Below are positions 1 through 7,457 of a DNA stretch of 64,000 nucleotides, piece after piece. The number at the start of each line of letters is the position of its first letter. Within the stretch, counting starts at the first letter, position 1. The stretch is from an uncultured Ulvibacter sp. (GTDB lineage Bacteria; Bacteroidota; Bacteroidia; Flavobacteriales; Flavobacteriaceae), in contig CALIAF010000036.1 of NCBI GenBank assembly GCA_938041335.1, positions 1 through 64,000 of the forward strand, written 5' to 3'. The notes beneath the pieces were generated by a model, which saw nothing but the letters and a program-made list of their open reading frames with translations, was not told where the DNA came from and searched no databases. The position numbers and the translations under genes were made by a program.

Positions 1-122
1 CTCATAAATCTTTAGGAAACATATCTCCTAAAGAATATATGCCCAGATTTAATGAAGAATTTAAATTCTTCATTAAATCTGACCTAAATAATAATTATTT
101 GTCGAATTTTAAGGTGTCCTAA
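1..122 (+). CDS. IS3-family transposase OrfB, C-terminal end (partial)
   Basis: The reading frame is open from the window edge to a TAA at 120-122. It encodes about 40 residues containing HKSLGNISPKEY, the 'RPHxSLGxxSPxxY' block that closes the DDE integrase-core (rve) transposase of IS3-family elements. The rest of the gene, with its DDE residues and the upstream OrfA, lies outside the window. The frame stops 16 bp before the inferred right end of the element. Family assignment rests on this short C-terminal motif and on the terminal sequence next to it, so the subgroup cannot be given. Confidence 0.8.
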   Translation, partial: HKSLGNISPKEYMPRFNEEFKFFIKSDLNNNYLSNFKVS

Positions 123-138
123 AAGGGGGAAGCCTACA
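1..138 (+). mobile_element. Right end of an IS3-family insertion sequence inserted in hsdR
   Basis: After the transposase stop, the sequence ends in AAAAGGGGGAAGCCTACA; read inward it starts TGTAGGCTTCCCCC. TG...CA termini are typical of IS3-family elements. The boundary is fixed by the neighbour: from base 139 the minus strand reads in frame as HsdR, and the final leucine and TAG stop of that gene are contributed by the element. The left end and target duplication lie outside the window. Confidence 0.78.
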
Positions 139-1396
139 GCACGCTTAAATTATAATCATTGTTTTTTATAACATCTGGATCATCTTTAAACTTTTGGATA
201 TTAACAACTGTAATTTCTGCTTTCCCAGAATCATTGTGTATTACTTTTGTAGACTTAATGTCTTTACTAAAAGCCTCTCTAGTATCTATTTTATGCACCA
301 CTAATCCACGCGCATTAAACTCTTTTGCTGCTTGTGTTAACAGATCTAGTCTATCTACAATAAAGTAAAACTTAGGTATTACATTTTTCTTCTGAAAATA
401 GTGTGTAAGGTGCTTTACATTAAAAAATGCTAAAGCGGTTTTACCAGAACCCTGTGTATGCCAGATAATCCCTTTTTTAATTCCGTTTTCTAGTTTGTTT
501 TCTATTGCTTTTGTTGCGAAAAGTTGTGGATAACGCATCACGTGTTTCTCTAAACCTTTTTCTTCTTCTACATAAGCAAAAGCATATTGTAGAATAAACT
601 GTAAACGCTCTCTACTGAAAAGTGATGTAGCGATAGAGTTTGTAGCACTATTTGGGTTTTTGTTAGAGAGATACTCTTTGTTACTTTTAATACTCAACAA
701 GTTGGTGTCTTTTAAAACAAAGTTCTCTGTTTCTTCTGTGAGTGGTTGTAAGAGTTTATTTAAATCAAATGTCTCTTCTTCTCTAAAAAAATTAAAGATA
801 GGTTTATAGTAATTGGTAGTACTATAAAAAGCCCCTTCTAGCATTTGGGTGTCTTCATCACTATATTTCATGTTGTTAGAAAACACCATGAGTTGGGTCA
901 AGTTAATAAACTTTCTAAATTTTTTATTCTGAAAACGGCGTTGCATTCTTCTATGTTCATCTTGAACACCGTCTCTGTTATTTGGTTTTTTAACTTCTAT
1001 AAAAACCAGCGGCATCCCATTTATTAATAGAATGATATCTGGCCTAAAGGTTTCATCATCTTTTTTATAAGGTAGCTCTGTGACAACGTGAAAAGAGTTA
1101 TTGTCAAAATTCTCAAAGTCAATGAGTTTAACACCAGATTGATCTACAAGTTTGTTAAAAAAAGCACGACCAAGATCTTCATTTTCTAAAGAGATAGAGA
1201 TATCATCATACACCTTTTGAATATCCTTCTCAGATAAGGTGCTATTTATTTTCTGTAACTGCTCTTTAAATATGGAGGTGAAGATATTGGTGTTTTCATC
1301 CCAAGCACTGTCCTTCAGTGAAATATAAGTGTACCCTAATTGCATTAAATGCAAAATGGAAGGTATTTTTACTCTTGAGTCTTCGTTGAAAAGCAT
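134..1396 (-). pseudogene. hsdR: Type I restriction enzyme R subunit (HsdR), truncated by IS insertion
   Basis: This encodes the N-terminal 420 residues of HsdR, the ATP-driven DNA-translocating and cutting subunit of a type I restriction system; intact proteins are about 1000 residues. It keeps the HSDR_N nuclease domain with PD-(D/E)xK residues D120, E134 and K136, and the first helicase lobe with the Walker A motif near 312-320 (WHTQGSGKT). The frame stops right after NNDYNLSV, ahead of the DEAH box, because the insertion sequence supplies the last codon and TAG stop. The remaining helicase lobe and coupling domain would lie beyond the element. The product cannot translocate DNA, so restriction from this locus is probably lost unless the element excises. 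The hsdM and hsdS genes are not in the window. Confidence 0.88.
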
Positions 1397-1509
1397 TTAG
1401 ATTTTTTAGAAAATGATCAATATTCTTTTTAAACGGGGAGAACTCAAATATACCATAAAGCCAAAAGAAAGCCCATAGGTATATTCACTTAATTTAAACA
1501 ATGAGAAAA

Positions 1510-2190
1510 CTATTCCCCCATCCCAAACTTCGCACTATAATTAGCCTCTAGCACATAATGGATGGCGATAGCGATTAAGGCGATCCACTCTGCGATAAAC
1601 AAGGTGTACCAAGGTATAGTAGCAAAGGACAGCCCTAAACTCGCCGCAGAGATGATGGCAAGCAGTATGCCTGTTTTTCTAAACTTTTTATTACCGGCAA
1701 AAGCCATGAGCACGATACTCCCCACAAAAAAGATGATGGCACTTACATAATGCGGGATAGGAAACTCGCAATGCGGGAACAACAAAACGCCCAATAAGCT
1801 CACGCCAAAAATGATGTTGTAAAACTTACCCCCGTGTGGCTTGTCCTTTTCTTTTGTATCCATCGCCTTGACCATCTCCACACTGCGAGAAGCCGCATGT
1901 TGCATGCGCATGAGTTCTACTTCGGTCTTAAAATAGATGATCCCATTATAAATAAACATCATGGCAGCCAATGCTAAAAACATCCCAAAAACCTGCGCCT
2001 GGTCCATATACACGTAATTACTAATGCTATCCCTAAACCCCGGTATGGCATTTAAGGTTTTGCCATCACAATCATAAAACTTCGTGCCATTATCTACGGC
2101 AAAAAGAATTAGGGGCATAAAAACAAGAATAACGGCAAGCCCTATTTCTAGCTGTGCAAGTCTTTTAATGTAACTGGTGGCTTTGTTCAT
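1510..2190 (-). CDS. Multi-pass membrane protein of unknown function
   Basis: A 226-residue protein with about six hydrophobic segments: near 15-32, 66-85, 125-140, 146-165, 172-190 and 195-212. A charged cytoplasm-like stretch (residues 88-120, with EVELMRMQ and KEKDKPHGGK) follows the second segment. I recognise no family motif and no catalytic residues. The gene stands alone between the broken hsdR and a repeat-rich spacer, with no operon partner. Its base composition looks slightly more GC-rich than the neighbouring AT-rich spacers. Integral membrane location is a sound inference from the sequence; function is unknown. Confidence 0.7.
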   Translation of the reverse strand: MNKATSYIKRLAQLEIGLAVILVFMPLILFAVDNGTKFYDCDGKTLNAIPGFRDSISNYVYMDQAQVFGMFLALAAMMFIYNGIIYFKTEVELMRMQHAASRSVEMVKAMDTKEKDKPHGGKFYNIIFGVSLLGVLLFPHCEFPIPHYVSAIIFFVGSIVLMAFAGNKKFRKTGILLAIISAASLGLSFATIPWYTLFIAEWIALIAIAIHYVLEANYSAKFGMGE

Positions 2191-2562
2191 AGTAGTGAGT
2201 TGTTAGTTGTTAGTCGTTAGTCAATGGGTATAGAAGAAAGAGGTAAGATCATTCGCTTTGCTCATTGAAAGAAGAAAGAGAAAAAATGCATTCGTATCAC
2301 TTCACTCTCTTTCTTCTTTCAGTCAAGGGGGTTGACGGTCTTGCATCTTGCTTCTCTCTTCTTGGTCTTTCAGCAAAGCGGTCTTTCTTCTTTCAGAGCG
2401 CGAAGCGATCGGTCTTAAGTCGTAAGTCCATATTCTATACTCCATATTCTATATTCAAACTTTTTGGTCCTACGTCATTCAGAGAGCGAAGCGAACGGTC
2501 CTAAGTCGTACGTCCATATTCCATACTCCATATTTTTTAGTCAAAATCCCAAAACGCCCCCC
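2191..2562. repeat. Spacer built from short diverged repeats
   Basis: No gene is credible here. The stretch starts with degenerate heptads (TAGTGAG / TTGTTAG / TCGTTAG, 2191-2222), then an inverted repeat with arms of about 14 nt (near 2265-2320, TTGAAAGAAGAAAGAG against CTCTTTCTTCTTTCAG), then two direct copies of a 65-bp unit. Unit one spans 2392-2457 and unit two 2478-2541; each runs TTCAGAG..CGAAGCGA..CGGTC.TAAGTCGTA.GTCCATATTC and ends in repeats of CCATATTC/CTATACT. Confidence 0.75.
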
Positions 2563-4008
2563 CTAGAGATTATCCTCCAAAAACCGCTTCCCATTTAAAA
2601 ACATGAACTTTTCAATAATCGTCTCGGCATCCAGTGCAGCGTAATCCCGCAATGCTTTTGCTCTTGGCATCGTCAAGAAGAACTCGGCTTGTTTTACTAG
2701 AAACCCTCTTAAAAAAGGCATTTCTGCGTGGGTCCAAAATCCATCTAAGGGGTCTACTATACCATCAAAATCGGTGCCCAGCACCTGAAAACTCCAAGGG
2801 TCTACCAGTGTGCCATCTCTGTGCTTCGCTTTTTTATCATATACCGCTAAGGCACTTGCCTCTACTTGCCGCCACACGTAAAAAGAACGCTTTAAAAACC
2901 GTTTGTCTTCTCCATTTTTAACGCCTCTTTTAACCGAGCCATAGCGCCCTTTTTTTAGTCTTCGCGCATCGAGTTGCACGCCAAAGATGCCACGAGATTC
3001 GGCTATTTTTAGTACCTCTTCTGTATAGAGATTGATCTCATCTGTATCTGTATTGGGATAATTGGTGAACGTCATTGCGCCGTGACTTGCCACAATAGGC
3101 ACGTCTTGGGCGGCGTATTTTGCGGCGTGAAGCTGATAAAAATGACGGCGGGAACGCACGTTCATGTGTTTGATATCTATCAAAATACGACGACCGTTTG
3201 TATGGTCTAATAAGGCGTCTATTAGTTGGAGTCCTAAAGGTTGTATTTTTTGTTTGGCGTCGAGTTTTTGGTCATAGGCCATTTTGCCGGCACTCCCAGA
3301 AGTCAAACTGGCTGCCCTGCCGCAATAGCCATAATCAAAATGATGCACAGGCGCCACAAAAAAGGGTTTGATGCCCCAAGCGGGATCTTTTACCTTTTTT
3401 ACATTAGCCAACACCTGTTGTTCAATGGTTGCTTTATCTGTTGTGGCTAAGAGGGATCTAAACACATGAGCGCCTTCCATGGTCACCACGATATACACGG
3501 TGTCATCAGCGTCAAAATCTATAGCACTGGCGCTATCCACCACTTTATAGGTGACTTGCTTTCCGCCAACATTTACTTTCTGGCCAGAGATACTCAGTAG
3601 AAAATCGCGGGTTTGCTCCAGGTCTTCAAAGTAGTTTTTAAGTTGAAACAAGTGGTCAATTCTGGGTTGTCCAATGCCTATCATTAGATTTTTAAGAAGC
3701 TTCCCATCCTTTTTTTGTGCTTTGCCTTTTTTGCTCAGTATCAATTCGCGCTCCATCGGGTCAATAGAGAGCATCAAGACTTGGGCTCCGCCGGTATAGG
3801 CCGAGCTAAAATCTGCTTGTGTAAATTTTGTGATTGAGGTCAACGAATTGATGATCTTCTTAACAAGGGAAACCTTTTCTTTATACCAGATACTGCGTTG
3901 TAGGTTTGTGCTTGTGCTATTTTGGCCCACCGTGCTTTTCTTATTATAACTCCGGCTATAGGGTTTAAGGGAGGCGTGACAATGAAAGTCAATGAATTTA
4001 TGTTTCAT
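2563..4008 (-). CDS. Membrane dipeptidase (peptidase M19)-like metallohydrolase
   Basis: A 481-residue predicted metal-dependent hydrolase of the amidohydrolase fold. It follows the M19 (renal dipeptidase) order of motifs: an N-terminal metal site DFHCH (residues 7-11), EGAHVF, APVHHFDY, DIKHMN, ASHGAMTF and the C-terminal GTDFDG signature. The first site reads HxH where M19 enzymes usually have HxD, so exact metal chemistry and substrate are open. The protein is longer than typical M19 enzymes (about 330-400 residues), with an insertion between residues 15 and 150. No signal peptide is seen, so it is probably cytoplasmic. It stands alone, flanked by a repeat-rich spacer and the M43 protease gene. 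Confidence 0.75.
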   Translation of the reverse strand: MKHKFIDFHCHASLKPYSRSYNKKSTVGQNSTSTNLQRSIWYKEKVSLVKKIINSLTSITKFTQADFSSAYTGGAQVLMLSIDPMERELILSKKGKAQKKDGKLLKNLMIGIGQPRIDHLFQLKNYFEDLEQTRDFLLSISGQKVNVGGKQVTYKVVDSASAIDFDADDTVYIVVTMEGAHVFRSLLATTDKATIEQQVLANVKKVKDPAWGIKPFFVAPVHHFDYGYCGRAASLTSGSAGKMAYDQKLDAKQKIQPLGLQLIDALLDHTNGRRILIDIKHMNVRSRRHFYQLHAAKYAAQDVPIVASHGAMTFTNYPNTDTDEINLYTEEVLKIAESRGIFGVQLDARRLKKGRYGSVKRGVKNGEDKRFLKRSFYVWRQVEASALAVYDKKAKHRDGTLVDPWSFQVLGTDFDGIVDPLDGFWTHAEMPFLRGFLVKQAEFFLTMPRAKALRDYAALDAETIIEKFMFLNGKRFLEDNL

Positions 4009-4191
4009 AGCGTCGTTGTTTAAATTAATTTAATTGGCTATTGCTAAGATACAAAATTGCGCCGCTGGTTGTTGTACGAGCTAGTAGGGATATTTTTGCC
4101 GAAATATTAACTATTTAAAATCTCGGCAATGAAAAACTATTTTAGCAGTAATAAACCACAGACCGCGATCTATTAAAAGTGAAATCACTAT

Positions 4192-4236
4192 AAACAAACA
4201 AAGGGCGTTATTTTCATAACACCCTTTGTTTATAAG
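4192..4236 (-). terminator. Hairpin terminator after the M43 protease gene
   Basis: Read on the minus strand, a 12-bp stem AAAGGGTGTTAT / ATAACGCCCTTT with a GAAA loop is followed by T-rich sequence. The one non-Watson-Crick pair is U-G on this strand but C-A on the other, which supports minus-strand transcription. Confidence 0.7.
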
Positions 4237-4246
4237 ATTTATCAAA

Positions 4247-5296
4247 TTATGGCATAAATGTATCGCGAGGTCCACCTGGGAAAAAGATGGTTCTCATACG
4301 TACCTTTTGACCTTCAGAAAACATGTACATACACTCATCATATACATAATCCATGTAATTCATAGTCATGTCATTCGATCTACAGTTTTCTGTTGGGTAG
4401 TTAGGGCATCCATAATTAGGAGCGTCAGATCTTGGAGTATCGCTCACAAAATCATCTTTATTACATCTTCCATCACCCCAAATATGTCTTAAATTTAAAT
4501 AGTGACCCACTTCGTGAGTTGCCGTTCTTCCACCATCAAAAGGTGCCTGGGCAGTACCGTTTGTACCAAAATATTGTGGTGAAACCACCACACCATCTGT
4601 ACTTGCACTTCCGCCAGGAAATTGAGCATATCCTAAAATCCCTCCACCTATATTACACACCCAAACATTTAAATGTGTGTCTGGAGTCACTACATCAGAA
4701 CCTCCATTTGAAGAAAACTTCATCGCATCATTAGTACCCCAATTTGCAGTATTTGCCGAAACTCTAATCACTTGATCCAATGTAAAATTAACATCTACAT
4801 CACCTACTACTCCTTGAAATTCTGAAGGCAACTGGCTCAAGTCAGAATTTGTAGCATTAAAATCGTTATTTAACACATCAATTTGTGAGTTGATTTGCGA
4901 GTCGCTAATATTTTGAGCGCTGTTCGCATAAATCACGTGGACAATCACTGGAATATCAATACTACCTAATTCATCAATTACAGGATCGCCGCCGCCGCCG
5001 CCATTGTTTCCATTTCCATTTCCGCCTCCAGGAGGCATTCTATTTTGAATTGAAGTTCTTGAAAACAGTTCTATTCTTCTCATTCTCTCAGCTAAAGATG
5101 GGTCTTTTGCAAGGTTTTCAGATAAGACTTCCATAGAATGACATTGTCGCCCAGCTGTAAGAGAAGGGGTAGTCTCTGCAACCAGTGTGAAATTTGACAT
5201 ATCTACTTGTTCTTCCGGTGTGTTGATTGTTCCTTCTTTTTCACAAGAAATAAATAAGAAGGTTGCACCAATAATAGTAAAAATAATTTTTTTCAT
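4247..5296 (-). CDS. Secreted M43-family zinc metalloprotease lipoprotein
   Basis: A 349-residue exported protease of the M43 (cytophagalysin/pappalysin) metzincin family. The N-terminus is a lipoprotein signal with lipobox cysteine C18 (LFISC), so it should be anchored at the cell envelope. A glycine/asparagine-rich linker at about 89-103 separates a short pro-region from the catalytic domain. The extended zinc site HEVGHYLNLRH places ligands at H261, H265 and H271, and the Met-turn is NYMDY (M315). There is no T9SS C-terminal sorting domain, unlike many flavobacterial M43 enzymes. It is a single-gene unit with its own long upstream region and a hairpin terminator. Proteolytic activity is well supported; the substrate is unknown. 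Confidence 0.88.
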   Translation of the reverse strand: MKKIIFTIIGATFLFISCEKEGTINTPEEQVDMSNFTLVAETTPSLTAGRQCHSMEVLSENLAKDPSLAERMRRIELFSRTSIQNRMPPGGGNGNGNNGGGGGDPVIDELGSIDIPVIVHVIYANSAQNISDSQINSQIDVLNNDFNATNSDLSQLPSEFQGVVGDVDVNFTLDQVIRVSANTANWGTNDAMKFSSNGGSDVVTPDTHLNVWVCNIGGGILGYAQFPGGSASTDGVVVSPQYFGTNGTAQAPFDGGRTATHEVGHYLNLRHIWGDGRCNKDDFVSDTPRSDAPNYGCPNYPTENCRSNDMTMNYMDYVYDECMYMFSEGQKVRMRTIFFPGGPRDTFMP

Positions 5297-5647
5297 TATA
5301 AGGGTTTGTTAATTGTTAATAATGCTTGAAAATAATGTTAAATGTTAATGTTTTCCTAAAAAAATTAACATTAATTATAAAAAGATATGAACCCGAATAA
5401 GTACTCGGCTAAAAATCAGTGATTTACCTAAATATAAGGTTCGTGCTGAAATGGTCTGATTATGAGAATATTGAAAAGAAAATAGACTAAGATGACCTAT
5501 TATTGTGGCAACCTCTTTATAAATTAAAAAGAAAACAATACGAATCAAAAAAGCTGAACAATCATATGACTGTTCAGCTTTAATTAATAAATTTAATCCT
5601 TTAATAATCTGTATGGTTTATTTAGGACTAGACCGTATTATTTAATT
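5297..5647. other. Intergenic region upstream of the M43 protease gene
   Basis: No gene is supported in these 351 bp. On the minus strand it holds the long AT-rich upstream region of the M43 gene, with repeated GTTAA/TTAAC motifs (5300-5375) and an imperfect 16-bp palindrome CCGAATAAGTACTCGG at 5393-5408, about 100 bp before the gene, which could be an operator. The left-reading terminator of the next gene lies at 5547-5582. Confidence 0.5.
5547..5582 (-). terminator. Rho-independent terminator after the lipoprotein gene
   Basis: Minus-strand hairpin with a perfect 8-bp stem GCTGAACA / TGTTCAGC around a 10-nt loop, followed by six T. It lies about 65 bp downstream of the lipoprotein stop. 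Confidence 0.85.
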
Positions 5648-6721
5648 TTACTCAAACACAGATAAATCCGGTGTGTTTAAGACATGTTGCGGGTTAGCCA
5701 GGAGGTTCTCCGATACATTTGTGATAGATACTGACGTTGGTTCAGATGGTGGTGGTGGTGGTGGTGCAAATGCATCTACGAAAGTAGCTGATCCTTCTCT
5801 TCCATTCCAAGACCAAATACCTTGAAGTCCATTTACGAAGACATAACAACCAGGTACAGGAGGATCAGCAAAATCATTATTATGGAATCCTGGATTTACA
5901 GCGGTTGGATTAGCATTGTGCACAGAAGTGCTTTGCCCTAATGAATAAGTTGCGTCAAGCCCTACCCAATTTGCAGTTTGATCCTGCGCTATAAACTCGT
6001 TAATACCTCCAAAAGAACCACCTGCGGCATGAAAGACAGGCCCAACGCCCATAACTCCAAAACATGGATAGTCAAAAGTCTCAAACACCTCATCTACAAA
6101 CATCGCTCCACCAGGTCCTAACACACATACTTGAGTAAGATTAGGAAGGTCAAAAAATGTTGGGTTAGTGGTTCCATCTGTAATTAAATCCCAAGTTCCT
6201 GTAAAGGTAGCGTCATTAAAATCTACATAAGTACCTAGCACTGCCGAGGCACGTTGCGTGCTACGATCTTTCACTGATTGAATAAAACCAGGTATATTGT
6301 TAATTATCACCTCAGTTGCTATAGGGCGATTTAAATCACTATTGTCAAAAACAAACGATCCTCGTTCTCCTTTAAACAAAATACCCCTTTCTTTTGCTGT
6401 ATCAACACTAGGATGATTAGCAAAAAAGGCAAGCTCCTTTCCTTGATCTGTCACAACGGTGGCATTATAATTACCATCATTTCCTAAATTTATCCATATT
6501 TTACCGTGTAAGGACAAATCTTGAGTAACAATAATACCGTGATACATGCCTTTATTTGAGGTGTCGAAATCACGATTAGGCACTTCAGTTAATTGATTAA
6601 CTGATCTTTGGGATGAATTTATAACTAACGATGCATCTGTTGCATCCGCAGTAGAGCCTTCGTCTTGACTACATCCAAAACATACCGCCAATGCAAGCAT
6701 GCTAAACATAAACTTTTTCAT
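5648..6721 (-). CDS. Lipoprotein of unknown function
   Basis: A 357-residue protein with a lipoprotein signal (MKKFMFSMLALAVCFGC, lipobox cysteine about residue 17). The first part has hydrophobic beta-rich stretches (HGIIVTQDLSLHGKIWINL, about 62-80). The middle and C-terminal part (about 165-310) is rich in G, N, D and aromatics, with four cysteines that could pair. A run of seven prolines (about 320-326) leads to a short tail. I do not recognise the family. No sorting domain or catalytic motif is visible. It lies between the M43 protease and the RNA-like units, with its own terminator. An envelope location is the only firm inference. Confidence 0.72.
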   Translation of the reverse strand: MKKFMFSMLALAVCFGCSQDEGSTADATDASLVINSSQRSVNQLTEVPNRDFDTSNKGMYHGIIVTQDLSLHGKIWINLGNDGNYNATVVTDQGKELAFFANHPSVDTAKERGILFKGERGSFVFDNSDLNRPIATEVIINNIPGFIQSVKDRSTQRASAVLGTYVDFNDATFTGTWDLITDGTTNPTFFDLPNLTQVCVLGPGGAMFVDEVFETFDYPCFGVMGVGPVFHAAGGSFGGINEFIAQDQTANWVGLDATYSLGQSTSVHNANPTAVNPGFHNNDFADPPVPGCYVFVNGLQGIWSWNGREGSATFVDAFAPPPPPPSEPTSVSITNVSENLLANPQHVLNTPDLSVFE

Positions 6722-6830
6722 TGTTTTTTAATTTATTTGATTAGCTGGCGAATGTAACCTTAATTTTGACATACTTTTAACTTTAAAACGGTTTTATTGT
6801 AAAGCACCTCAATTGAGTTAAAACCACCCT

Positions 6831-6939
6831 AAAACAAAAAAAGCTCATTCGCCAAGGGCGAATAAAGCTTCTCATCGGTCTTCCCGATAGCTATCGGGAC
6901 TTAATCCACGAGTTACATTTCTGTAACTCAACACAACTT
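6831..6939 (-). ncRNA. Structured RNA-like unit, copy 1 of a tandem pair
   Basis: Read on the minus strand, the unit has three ordered hairpins. The first is GAGTTACA-GAAA-TGTAACTC. The second is the palindrome TCCCGATAGCTATCGGGA (6882-6899). Then comes a single-stranded core AGACCGATGAGAAGCTT, and the third hairpin is an intrinsic-terminator shape, ATTCGCC-CTTG-GGCGAAT, followed by seven T. It shares core and order with a second unit 155 bp away, while both flanking stems differ in sequence but keep pairing. That covariation argues for a real RNA. It could belong to a catalogued flavobacterial motif such as Flavo-1, which I cannot confirm. No open reading frame is seen. Confidence 0.5.
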
Positions 6940-6986
6940 CTTTGTAATATTTTATACAACCGAAGAACGAATAAACAAATCACTCC

Positions 6987-7090
6987 AAAACAAAAAAAGC
7001 CCATCCGTTTGGATAAGCTTCTCATCGGTCTTCCCGATAGCTATCGGGATTAAACCACAAGCCCTATTTCTAGGACTCAACACAACATTT
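6987..7090 (-). ncRNA. Structured RNA-like unit, copy 2 of a tandem pair
   Basis: Same architecture as the unit at 6831-6939. On the minus strand: stem AGTCCTA-GAAA-TAGGGCT with one U-G pair, the palindrome TCCCGATAGCTATCGGGA (7032-7049), the identical core AGACCGATGAGAAGCTT, and a 10-bp terminator-like stem AAGCTTATCC-AAAC-GGATGGGCTT with two G-U pairs followed by T7. Both stems differ in sequence from copy 1 yet still fold, which is compensatory change. It lies just downstream of the tRNA-Asp terminator and so could have its own promoter or be read through from the tRNA. Confidence 0.5.
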
Positions 7091-7091
7091 T

Positions 7092-7118
7092 ACAAAAAAC
7101 TCCGCTAAATGCGGAGTT
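7092..7118 (-). terminator. Terminator of tRNA-Asp
   Basis: On the minus strand, stem AACTCCGC-ATTTA-GCGGAGTT runs straight into TTTTTT, starting 9 nt after the tRNA 3' end. Confidence 0.88.
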
Positions 7119-7126
7119 CTTTTTTG

Positions 7127-7200
7127 CGGTCTGGACGAGACTCGAACTCGCGACCCCCTGCGTGACAGGCAGGTATTCTAACCAACTGAACTACCAGACC
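7127..7200 (-). tRNA. tRNA-Asp (anticodon GTC)
   Basis: The minus strand folds as a standard tRNA of 74 nt before CCA. The acceptor GGTCTGG pairs with CCAGACC and the discriminator base is G. The anticodon loop CTGTCAC carries GTC, and the T arm is GTCGC-GAGTTCGAGT-CTCGTC-like with the TTCGA loop. The 3' CCA is not encoded (the next bases are CAA), so it must be added after transcription. The gene has its own promoter (7348-7377) and terminator (7092-7118). A broken copy of its 5' half lies between promoter and gene, at 7238-7287. Confidence 0.97.
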
Positions 7201-7237
7201 GTGCTTGATATTTTTGGACCTAAGCGCGTCCTTACTC

Positions 7238-7287
7238 TTCATCTGGTATTCTAATCATCCCGATTACTATCGGGAGAACTACCAGAC
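7238..7287 (-). pseudogene. tRNA-Asp 5' fragment carrying an inserted palindrome
   Basis: On the minus strand this reads GGTCTGGTAGTTC, then TCCCGATAGTAATCGGGA, then TGATTAGAATACC. The two outer pieces match bases 1-13 and the D-arm to anticodon-stem portion (TGGTTAGAATACC) of the intact tRNA-Asp next to it. Only the AGT between them is missing, and the 18-bp palindrome sits in its place. No anticodon or 3' half follows, so it is not a functional tRNA. It lies inside the predicted leader of the real tRNA-Asp. Confidence 0.85.
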
Positions 7288-7347
7288 CGTGCTACTATTT
7301 TAAAGACTTTACTAGCATGTCTTTGCAACCATTGCTGGAAGCGAGTG

Positions 7348-7377
7348 CAAATATAAAACTACCTATGATATCTACAA
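7348..7377 (-). promoter_or_regulatory. Promoter of tRNA-Asp
   Basis: On the minus strand TTG (7377-7375), a 19-bp spacer and TATATTTG (7355-7348) match the Bacteroidota consensus TTG-N17-23-TAnnTTTG. Transcription would start near 7340 and cross the tRNA fragment before the tRNA. Confidence 0.65.
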
Positions 7378-7457
7378 ACAATTAATTTAAAATATTTCAA
7401 TTATTTTTCACTCCTTCTTCAGAAGGTCTAGAAATCAACTGAAAAGGGTTCCATACA

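Noticed and set aside
1397-1509. Possible hsdS/hsdM remnant upstream of hsdR
   Set aside because: No frame or motif of either gene can be seen in this AT-rich stretch.
2265-2504. A 79-residue open frame in the repeat-rich spacer
   Set aside because: It translates the repeated phrases, has no homology-like motif and no spacing to a start signal.
4432-4734. A 100-residue frame antisense to the M43 gene, and similar frames antisense to dnaE, leuS and pckA
   Set aside because: They mirror the codon use of the real gene on the other strand and have no independent support.
6831-7090. A CRISPR-like array from the two similar units
   Set aside because: Only two units exist, they are about 105 bp long with paired stems and terminators, and no cas gene is near.
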